The translations under genes and the position numbers were made by a program. A model generated the notes under the pieces. That model was given only the letters and a program-made list of their open reading frames with translations. It was not told where the DNA came from and ran no database searches. DNA of 64,000 bases from Pachypanchax playfairii (lineage: Eukaryota > Chordata > Actinopteri > Cyprinodontiformes > Aplocheilidae). Location of the stretch: NCBI GenBank assembly GCA_006937955.1, contig SSNP01000121.1:1536722-1600721 (forward strand), written 5' to 3'. This document shows positions 37,301-49,300 of the stretch, in pieces (within the stretch, counting starts at the first letter, position 1; each line of letters starts with the position of its first letter).

Positions 37301-40300
37301 CAAAAAACTGATGATTAAAATATTATTAAAAAGCATCGGTGCCCACGCAGCTCTGTCACCTGGGAGACTCTCTGTAAAGCCCGAGAGACAAAAAGCTTTG
37401 AATAATTTGATTGTTTTGTTCCATTAAGATCACAGTCAGTTTGTTCAGACAAACAAAACCTGCTTTGCCTGTCTGAGAGATAAGCATGCAGCTCAGCACC
37501 TCCTCTCACACAGTTTAACAGCATCTTAACACGTTCTGATTCATCCCATCTTCTCCTTTATGCAGCAGATTGATGCTAGCTAGATACTTGTATAAATTAC
37601 CCTCAGCTTTGCCTTAGTGTTTTCATTGCAGAGTGTGTAGTTGGACCAAGTTCTGTTGGTATCTGGGTGGCGGAACCACTGCCCGTCTTCTCCACAATAT
37701 TTTGTTGCCTTCTCTGAAAGAAGCAAATATGCTTTGAGTCTCAAGCGAGGAGGTCTTTAAAAGGACGAGATATCTGAGAGTCAAAGCTCACCGGTCGGGT
37801 CAAAGTCGTCAAAATAGTTGGGACAGTTTTGGGATGTAAACGTTCCAGACGGAGTGTCTTCCCAGCACAGCCAGCCGTCCCAGTTACGGCTGCAGTACGA
37901 ACCTGTGGAAAACAAAGAGTTCAGAACACAAAGACAGGAAACAGCAGTGTAAAAACACGAGGCACACTATCATTATGTTCATTTACCTGACTTGTTATAA
38001 GGTGGATCACGATTCATCTTCTCAAAACATTTGTACTGGTTGTCGAGGATTTTTTTTCGCACAATTTCCTGGTTTTGTTGATGATCTACTGGACTGATTG
38101 TTGCTTCACTGGTTGGTTCTACCTCAGCATCCCTGGAAAACTGGACAGCTGCCTAAATGTGAGACACATTCACATCATAAATACGGGGATTTAGAAACAT
38201 AGTCAAGTTTCTTTATAGAGCACTTTAAAATACAGGATGACAGCTGATATAAAATACAACAATAAAGAAATATTAAAACAAAGAAGAAAAGGAAGAAAAA
38301 TACAATAAAAGACAGGAGTAGCTGTGCTACAACCGATAACAACAGCAATAACCAAAAGATAAATTAATATAATGGGTTTTCAGATGAGATTTAAATGAAC
38401 TTACATAAACACATTTAAGAACAGCCACATTAAAAAGATGCTAAAATTATGACAAATTTGTTAAAAATATCAATCAATCAATCAAAAATACTTTATTAAT
38501 CCTCGAAGGGAAATCAAGTGTTGTCGTATTACTCAATTACTGGATTATTAATGTGATTGAAGTCACACAAAATTATACTCAGAGCAGTAAATCGTGAGTC
38601 ATCTGAAAAAATATTTTAGCATTTTTTTGTTTATGAGGCAAATTTGAACTCATGCACGGTTACAAAAAAATATGTTTCTTTCTTTCTAATCCAACAGTGC
38701 AAATTTAAACGCCTGTATCGTCCCACCACTCAGCGTTAATGTTTCCTTCAAGGGAATTTTTTGATGAGTAAAGTTTTTTAGCTTCCAAACTTTAGCTGCA
38801 AAAATAGTGTGTGTGTGGGGGGGGGGTGTGTTGAAAGATGATTGACAGCTAAGAAATTAACAAAAAAAACCAAATTTGTAGAGAAATGAACAAATCCTTT
38901 CAATAAGTATAACCGCTTAGTTTATTTAAGCTGCCTGATCGAAGGTTAGCTAAAGGCTGTATGTTTATTAGTAGAGTTTATTATTAGTTGTCCTAATTAA
39001 GAAGTTACAGCTTTATGGTGATGGGGAGAGGACAGAGGACAGCTTGCTGCTGAGTCACTCGAAGCATAAGACAGGACTGATAGAGGTCATTGCATCTTTC
39101 TTTACATTGAAAATCAGTGGGAGGATTTGAAATTAATGATTCGAAGTTACCAAGAGCTCACACATAAAAGTTTGCTCAGTGCTCAGTGGTGGCCATGCGT
39201 GACGAACTGGGAGGCAGGGATGTCACAGGAGTTAAGGAGAAAAATGTTAATTATTTGAGCTGCTCCAGAACCTGTTTTAAACTTTCTAAAACTAAAGCAT
39301 AGATACAGGCTCACTGTACCTCTTTTCCAATTGTTAAAATCATTGAAACACCCACAAAAATCCCAAAAGCATTGTTCACATCTCATTCTATTTAAGTTAA
39401 ATGTGAATCTATTTAAAGTACATGATTTCCACAAAATGATATTAAAGCTAAACAGTATATGAATTATTCTTAAGGAATTCGCTCCCTGGCTGGCCGTGCC
39501 ATCATGTGACATCATGGTAAATGGTATTTTTGCTCCCATATTTTATGAGATGAACTCAAAGATATAAAACCTTTTCCACATACACAAAATAACCATCGAT
39601 CTTAAATAATGTTCAAAAATCTGTCTAAATCTGTAATAGTGAGCAGAGACAATCCATCCCACCTCAGCATGATTATTGCACAGGTGTGACTTAGACTGGC
39701 CACTGTCACTGGGGGGTCTGGGAACTCAGAACCACCCCCCCTTAAAACAAAACTGTAATACAATGTTCATTGTAATACAATGTGGAGACATGTTCTTTAA
39801 CTGAAGTATTTCATCTACTTCTTTCCCTGTATTTTTCTTGTTTTGACAGATACCCTTTGAGAACATGTCATTTTATTTTTTGCTGTTTCTACATTTCAGA
39901 ACCCATTCTTCTGTTTTTAGTTGAATAATTCTGGGCTCAAAATATAATTGAAGTCTTGGACAAAAATACATTCAAATCCATCTTTCCTCTGACTTTGACT
40001 CTTTTTTCAGTGAACGGAAACTCTGAGTATTCAGCTATTAATAAATGCAACATATTAACCCAATGGTATGCATAAGTGACATGAGTAAGCAGATTTTTAA
40101 ACAAATTAAATATTTTTCTCCACTACAAGTGAAAGACACCTAAACATGTTTTCTCCTTCACACAACCCCACATATAGCTACAGCACAGCTAACAATCTGA
40201 CAACAAACCAATTGTGGGTGTTTGTGTAAGTTATGCTAGTCTTGCATGTTTTGTGACCATAAGCCTTATTGGCATGAGCTTACAAACCCTCGACTTCAAA

Positions 40301-43300
40301 TTTTCCTACCGAAAACATACTACAAGCAGCAAGTTGAGAAATAACTATGGAATGAACAGCAGCACCTTCATCTCTGTAAACAGTGGAAGGAGATGACGCC
40401 ATCAAGTCAACTGGTGTGAATTTCATCACATGTACCACTCTGACCACATGATGCAACCCATAATTTTTACGGCCACAGAGACTGCCTGTGCTGCCAGCTC
40501 ATGTGCATGACAAAAAAAAAAATGTGTATCAAAATTTGCAACAAAAACCACAAGGAGGCAACAAATATTAGAATCATATATATATATTATAAACACTTGT
40601 TTTGTCCCCATATGAGAAACCACATATACTAAAAAGCCGCCACTATAAGAAATTACTCAAACTGTTTTCATTCAGAGTCTGTAGACAAATAAGTACATTA
40701 TCGCCACCAAGTGGTTTGGAGGGTGAAACTTTATAAGAGTCAGATGCAAGTGCACAGCTGATTCTTAAACAATGCACAAAGTCACATGTCGGTTAACAGA
40801 AAGTCATGAATAAGCTCACAAATACTTATGTGAGTATGAAGATATGATAAAAGAAAACATTGTTAAGGTAGGTTGTTCTTCTCTTAGGTTTTTGCTTTAT
40901 GAATGTTGTGTTCAATCCCCACAAATAGCAGATAAACTGCATAAAAACCTTTTTTAAGCTCAGTTACCACTATGTTTCATGGTGCAGTGTGTCTTTATTG
41001 CATAAACAAAAGCAGGTTGTTACCCTCAGCCTCTCTTTGCTGTTGCCAAAACACAGTGTATAGTTGGTCCAGGTCATGTTGCTCTCTGGATGGTGAAACC
41101 AGCGACCATCTTCTCCACAGTACTTTGTTGCTTTTTCTAAGAATCACATGATTAATACAATGTTTTAATACATGGTGAAACACCTCTATGGTTCTTTTTT
41201 TTTTTTAATAGAAGCAACTGATTATCTGATGAAGCAACTTTGTAAAATTGTTTGTACCTGTGGGTTTGAGATCAGAAAAATAAGTAGGACAGTGCTGAGA
41301 GGTGTAGGAACCTGCCGGGGTGTCGTCCCAGCACAACCATCCATCCCAGTTACGACCACAATACAGACCTTGAGCAAAGCCACAATAATACGAAAACAGA
41401 CTTTTACTGATGTTCTCTTTATATTCTTGCACATGAATCTTAATTGACATAAAAATACAGGACTAAATATACCTGCTTTGTTAAACGGTGGGTCTCGTTT
41501 CATTTTTTGGAGACACTTGTGCTCGTTTTCATTCATTTTTAGCTTCTAAGAGGGAAAAAGTTTTAGTATGAAAAAATAAACAAACTATCTCATTACAAGC
41601 ACATTTTATTTCATTGGAATGTGATAGCTGGCAACTAGTTGGAGACAATAATTAGCAAGATATTTACTGACTTTCAATTGGCATTTTCTGAAAATATTCA
41701 TTCGAATCTGCACATGCAAATTTTCTTGTTAAAATTTTGCCATAAAACAGTTTAATTATGTTTAAAGCCACAATGACCCATACAAACGTATCATTTGTAA
41801 GAATCTCCCGATTCCTGTGAAATCTGGAGTTCTTGAACCTTCGGGGAGTTTGGCACAGTTTCCTACAGGAAGTTGTTCCTGCTGCTGATTGAGTGACTTG
41901 ATGAATTCTTGCGAATACAAGGTGACTGTCAGCTGTACTCAGGCTGTAGAGTTCTCTTCATACGAGTGGATTGGAGACCTATCTTACACATTTTTTTGTC
42001 GTTAGATACACAAACGGCTCCCCCACGTGCAACTCAAGGCAATTTCAACTTATTGTTGTGTAGATCCTCCAGCTGTCAGCACTTTTGTCTGGGAATATAC
42101 GTGGCAAAGGTCCAGTATCTCCAAAATTCTGTGTGCTGATCATCTGCTTCTAATTTTTACTATGACAATAATACAGAGAGAGTCCAGCTGCACCTTCTAC
42201 AGCTGCAGCTGCAGGATAAAGAAGATCTATAACCCGTAGCTGCTGCTTTTGAGGACCTGGAGAGAAGACAGCCACACTGCTGGATGCAGGATCCAGAGGC
42301 AGCACCTCTACAACCAGAACCAGATTCAGTTCCATGAGCTGGACCGCCAGTCGGAGGGAACTGTGACACCTTTGCTGAGCTGTTGCATCATGAAAAATGA
42401 GAAGTAAGTCTAATTGTCTTGAAACAGTTTTTCGTTGTGGTCTATTTTATGTCCCCGTAAAAAAAATGCAGTTCTCTAAAATTTTAAAAGTAAATAAGGA
42501 GGTAAATAAAAAATAAATAATCTCTGATCATCGTGCCCTGTGCTTAGGTTGGTTCCAAGGCATTTGACCAGCGTTCCTACGCAGATGGTTGTGGAGGCAA
42601 ATTTGTGGAAAAGTTTGGACAAGACTATCAACCTGGCCATGAATTTGCAAATGGGCCATGAACACCAGAGTCTTTAAAAGTTGCATTAAAGAGACCATAG
42701 GTAATTATTTAAAAACAATTTGTAGCACATACTTAGCAGATTGTATGGATCAGTGTGACTGAGGCTTTAATTTGTTTGCAATTTGTCCTAATTTAATTTG
42801 TTTTTTCATGTTTGGAAAGTTAGATATTTTGTCTCAGAGGATGCCAACTCCTCACAAATTTGTCCTACATCTCTCACACTTTTAAGATATCCACTGTTGC
42901 AGCCTTTAAATGGGACCCATTACCTCCACTCTCTTGTCATGGGTGGATAAACACTGTGTGTAGTTGGTCCACATTTTTTTGCTCTCCGGATGTCGAAACC
43001 ACTGTCCATCTTCTTCACAGTACTTAGTTGCTTTTTCTGTAAAGAACAATTACATGAATACAGGTTAAATTTTTAAGTATACTGTCAATGTGATGGACTA
43101 GCGACCTGTCCAGGGTGTGACCCCGCCTCTCGCCCAGTGACCGCTGGAGATACACACCAGCTCCCTGCGACCCTGAACAGGAACAAGCAATGACAAATAT
43201 GGAGAAAGCTTGCAGGAAAACAAAACATCTTGAGCTTTGCAGCTTACCTGTTGGGTCAAACTCAACAAAATAATCGGGACAGTTCTGAGTGGCGTAACTT

Positions 43301-46300
43301 CCTGCTGGTGTATCGTTCCAGCACATCCAGCCATCCCAGCTACGTCTGCAGTGGAGACCTGATACACAACCGTAAAAAGGAACGTAAAATTATGTTTCTA
43401 AGTGTCTTGTTTATGAAGATAAAAATGTTTGACTGAAAGAAAATTTGATGGGCGGAGCCAACTATTGTACCTGATTCATTGTAAGGCGGATCGTTCTTCA
43501 TTTTCTCAAGGCATTTTTTCTCATTTTCAAGAATGATTTTTTCTGTCCTAACTTGTCCCACCTCTGTGGTTGGCTCGTCTGCAGCATCCCTTAAATAAAC
43601 GATTTCCTTTTGGACATAAAAAAGACATGATCAGTGATATAAAAGTTGTCCTAGTTTTCCATTTCTCATAAACAGACACCCAATCAAGAAATACCTGTAA
43701 TTTGTCTTTTAAAGCTGATTCACAAGTCGAGCCCGTCTGAACCCAGTAACCTGATTTATCGCAGTATTTGGTCACTTTTTCTGTTATAAAAAAAAGAGAG
43801 GTATCAAAATTTTGACAATCGGTAACAATACTAAGATATTCCCTAACAGGCACACTTGACTCTTTCTGTTTGTACAGAAGCGAGCTCTTTGTTTTCTTTG
43901 GCTGTCTCTCGGCGTGTTTTTCAGCGGTAGCATCTTGGCACAATCCAAACACAGACTATCTTGGCAGCACTAAATAACTATGAATAATTTACTTTGGCAA
44001 ACATCATCAAACAGAATGTTTTTCCACCTTTGGAGTAATTTTCTGGAAAATTCTCAAAAGTCAGGCCTGAAACCACAGGTACTGGTGATCCGTGGCTGGG
44101 AAGAGAATGAGATCACATTAATCCTGACAGCAGCAACAACAACCTCTGCCTAGTCCTCTCTGACAGCTCATCAACTTTTCATCAAACACGGCCAACTGTA
44201 CAATCTTCCCCCAGGGGCCTCTGAGCAAGAGCATAAGGGGACTCTTAGAGTCACAGACATTTTAGGAAGATCACTTACAAAACAACTGATCTGTTCCCTC
44301 TGTACTCCCTCTCTATTCCCATCTATCTTTCAGGCTCTAGCTTTCCCTTCTCTTTTTTTTAGTTTCAGTGATTCCTCTCCTCTTTGCTTTGCTTTTCCTC
44401 TCCTCATTCATCTCTCTGTCCTCTACCTCACCTTCCCTCTCTTTATCACGTTGCATCTCCTAAATCACACATGACTCGACTCTGGATCTGCTCAGCGAGA
44501 CATTTACCGAGTTACCCATAATTCATTGTGTTAAAACGGTACGTTGGTGTCGAAGGTACGCACTGCAAATCAAAAAGTAAACTAGCTTACATAATCAAAG
44601 TCAACAGTCAAGTTTTAAGTTAAATAAATTATCCAATCTGCCTGATAAAGCACAATCTGCTAATGTGTTATCTTGTCTCCAAGAGTAAAAATCTTCGGTA
44701 AAAACTATCATTTATATTTAGAGTCATGAAATATTATCCCACTTGTAGCACAATGAAGCATCTGCAATTTGTTTGGAAAATCTGAAGTCACGCTAACACG
44801 TTTGCAAGAATATTTTATAAAGACAAGATGGCAAAAAAAGCCCAGTTAGTACCTAATCGTTTTACATGCAATTTATAATAAAAATCATCCTGTGGTCTAA
44901 AAACCTTGATTTTGAAGAGTGTATATTAGATGTCGAGAAAAAGTAAATGGTTTGTCAAAAATACTTTTCCAGAAGGGAAAAATAAAACACTTCAGCTTAA
45001 ATTCATTGAAATCAGTCCAGGACATAAAAGTGCTTATCTTTTGAGTGAGAACTAAACCCAGAATGCAAGTGCTGAACTCTGGACTCAAAATAACATCTCC
45101 AAGGCAACTCTAAGTACTTGAGCCCAAAATTCAGATTTCCAGAAAGCAAATCTTGCAATCTAATCTACCATCAGCCATAAGCATAGCATGCATGAATACT
45201 GGTTTTGACAAAACGTTAGTGACAATGGGTTGGACTGTTCAGACTAAATGTAAATTGTGAAAAATGAAGTGAGAACAATTCATCCGTCAAACCAATCCCC
45301 TAGAGAAATAATCTGTCTCAAATTTTAAAATATTCAATTCAGTAGTCAATATTTCTGTCTGGACCGGCCGTCAGAACTCTGAACGTTTATGGCAGCTTTT
45401 ATTATGACTATTCCAGACCATCCAGTCATTGCTCTTTGTGGCAACTTTTTTCCTTTGAGTTTTCAATGAGTTTGAATATAAGTGACTAGGGTTGAACCTT
45501 TTTGTTGAATTGACACCTTAACTTGGTGGAGGGGTTTAAATGGGGTGAGTCCTCAGGAGGGACTCCACTGGAATTTTGGGTTCAAAGAAAGGGTCATAGC
45601 AGTTTTTAGATCTTGATAATGAACAACAACAGAAGGCAGGAGATCTCGCCTGATCCTCAAAGGGGTTTAAGTATCCTGTTGTCTTGCTCATGAGTGATCA
45701 CAAGTTGGAGCGAGAGATAGACGGATGGATTGGGGCTTTGTCTGCAGTAATTAGGGCATTATGCCAGTCTGTCGTAGGGGAGAAGGAGCCGAACAGAAAG
45801 GCAAAGCTTTTGATTTACAGGTCTGTCTAGAGTTCAACTCTCACCTTTGGTCATGATATCTGGAGAGTAATTGAAATTAAACTTGTAGGATGGCTCAGCC
45901 TTAGATTGGCTAACCCCTCATTTACACTAGACGCATCAGCGGGGCGTAGCGTTTTTGCTCACGAAACCAGCCATGTGTTCCTTCCCACCGGGAGCGTTTC
46001 AGATGCGTATCGCTCACGTAAAGCCTTCCATCCAGCTGGGAGATCACGAAATCCCGGGAGAATTACAAAATCACGCGTAGTTTTTTCAGTACATACAACA
46101 ACAAGCAGTGAGAAGGATGACAGCATGTATCCAGAAGGTATGTGGTTTATTTTCACACCACCTATGGACTTCAAACCCGTCACAGGTAATGTATTTTTTT
46201 GTAGTCAAGCAAATGGAAATCTGCATGTGTCCTTTTATTTTGAAATTTCTGGGTACGGACACCTGATTCCTATCTCACATCAAATTTGACCTCATTGGTC

Positions 46301-49300
46301 GATTTTTAAAACAACACTATATTCCGTATGCAACGCTAACCTTAACCGTTCCACTTTTTAACGTGAAATATTCGGCTTTACAGTGTGTCCATGTGGAGCT
46401 TTACATTTTAAAGCTAACTGTTGTATTAAAATGAAACATATTGCTGCAGAATTTGTGTTTTGTTCGGCTGAACAGAGCGAAACCTCGCGTATGCGTATTT
46501 GTCAGCTCGTCTGGATGCACGCGCTGTTGGTATTAAGCCTCTGCGGAGTCCGGAAAACGTTCCGACAGGTCGTATTTTAGGAGCTTTCAAAATCGACCTA
46601 TATGGTCGTATAATTGTGCGGACATGTTGGGTCCAAACTAAACTGCTGAGTTTGACACATTTAAGAACCATAGTGTGTAAAACATAGAACTGCTGCGTAA
46701 ATGTAGGAGAGGGCCGTGACACTACATTTTTGAGACGCGTCCAATTTGCGTTACTTCTCTGTACAGGTGGAAACGGTCCCATTGACTTGGCAGCTATCAG
46801 CCGCATAATGCGCTTAACTTACATTACGTGATGCATCCAGTGTAAATGAGTGGTCAGATTAGGTATGGCAGCCATCTTGAACTGACTGTAATTAACTGTG
46901 AGTGTCATCCACTGGAGACTTTCTCAAACATGAATTAAAATACATTCAGTGGTTCAAGATATTATTTTCTAATGTTACATGCCGAAACTGCTTGTCTTGT
47001 TTGTGTTTTCTTGTGGAGTTTACCCTTCTCTCCCTTCAGGTCTGGTAGCTTGCAGCTGACTCCACTCTGCTCATTAGGAGCAGTGCTGAACATCTTTGAG
47101 AGTAGGCTGTTCGTGCTGCCAGTGGGACATGTGGCAACATGTGAGTTGGTGGTAGTTTTGAGTTTTTTGACAATTGTTGGGGCTTTTCTGAGTTGGATGT
47201 TTGTACTAAGGTTGACAGGTCTGCAGCTGACTTGTAGACAGTTGCTCCTCTAAGAAGAACAGTGTGTTTCCTGTTCCTTATTATTCTGAGTTAGTTTTGA
47301 GGTTAGTTTTGTTTGGCTTGGTTGCCTTTTATTTAAGTTCTTGTTTAACGGACAGTCCAGTTTTTTTTCTGTACATCATTTATTGTTACGACCCTCATAT
47401 CTCCTAGACCTTAAATCAAGGAATGCAATTGATTATCTGTGGGAGCATCTCGAACTAGATTTGACTCAAAACATTAATCACTCAGTGTAAGCTGTAAATA
47501 TAAAAAGCATAAACCTAAAAAGTGATGTATAGGAAGAAAAAAAGATCTAAATAACAGAACTACAGTATATGTGCAGGAAACTTTAAAGTTACATCTCAGT
47601 TTTGATAATAAAGATTCCTACATCAGGAAAATGTATACTTGGATTTCAGATTAAAATGTTTTTAAAATGTTCTAGTGGTCTGATGCAGTAGATGCCATGC
47701 AAAAGAGCTGGGCATTTAACTCCACCTTGGAAAATGTAAAACTCATACAAAAATTCTTATGGTAGTAGAGGAGCGTACACTAAACAAAGTCCTTTTCCTC
47801 AGACTCCAACTTACACACACACAGGTTTGGGTTTGTTTCTTGTGCAGAATATGTGCTTAAATCGTTTACACAGAAACCAATCTCCAGCAGGTCTCAGTTC
47901 AGCCAGCTGGTTGTTCTACTCAAGTGCAAAAAGAGCAAAACTGTCTTACCAGTTGCATCTAGGTCATCACGATCTGGACAGTTTTGTGTAACAGATGTCC
48001 CAGCTGGTGTCTCATTCCAGCACAGTAAGCCATCCCACATATGGGGGCAGAATATACCTCAAGGGGAGAGAAACAATGAAGAAGATAAATTATTTAAAAT
48101 AATTTTAGATGATTATGTGTGTTGATGTCAAAGCAACACGAATTCTCCACAACCAGGATAACAATGAAAGTATCTACTCAAAACTCTCCCCATGATCATC
48201 TTTGCTTAAAACCCTTTTCACCCTTTTATGCTAGCTCACAGCTACACAGCGTACAGCTAACAGAGTAGGAGCTTGTGGCCTGTCCAATGGCTTCTCTACG
48301 ACACAAACCCAGTCTTTTTTAGACACATTTTAACATCTGCAACTGATTCACAGTGATTTGAACACAGAAATACTCCAAAATGCAATTTTGAGCTTAATTT
48401 TCTTAAAGAGGCCCTTCCATTAAAAACATTTTTTCTGAGGTTTCTGTTGAATATTTTAGCTCCACAGGTGTTCTTACCTTCATAGTGGGTGTGAAAACAG
48501 GTCAACAACTTCTCTTTTAGTTTGTATCTCTCAAACTACGCAGATGGTGATAACACCCGATTTCTCCCGAGTCCGAACGGCCTGTATCTGTTTTGTCACA
48601 ACTCCTTTGTTCATTAGTACTCTTCAGCTCCTGCAGTAGAAACCACGTCTAGCATGCTGCTGGCTAAAAGCTGTTAGCATAAGACATAGCAAACAGAAAG
48701 ACACGACGTCTGACGCTGCCATGCGCAGCGGGGCAGGAAACAGTATACCTTGCTCTGATAGGCTAGTTTGTTAGCCAATCTGAGTCCAGCAAATTTGAAT
48801 AATGAATATGCACGAGCTGCTGCTCGAGGCCTGACGGAAGGAGTCGGAACCACCCGAATATTAATGCAGACAGATTGAAAGGTCTGTTAATCAGTGTTTC
48901 CTGATGTTTTTTAGATATAAAATGTTTCATATTACTGGTTAATACTTAAGAAATAAACACAAAGTCCTGAAATTTGTATGAAATGGCCTCTTTAAGATAC
49001 ATCCTCTATTATCAGAAAAATACCACAAGAACATGTTAACAACACGAAAAACACAATTTTCATTGGAGTGGTTCTTTAAAGTTTCATGTGACCATGATGG
49101 GAACAAATGCATCTTGCTTTGTGTACTAAAGTTGCCTCATGTTCCATTTAGGACCCAATATGCGACCACCACAATAACAAACCACCATGACTTTACTATG
49201 CTCAAAAACTTTAAGTCCCATTATGCTATCGAGAGCACATTCTATTCCCCTGAAGACCTTAGCTAAGCTCTGCAAAGACCCTCACCTTTTTTTACATCAT

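Noticed and set aside
41205..41536. Separate small secreted proteins in the HRM exons
   Set aside because: They are read-through frames of HRM3 exons into introns; GT/AG junctions and phases join them to the receptor.
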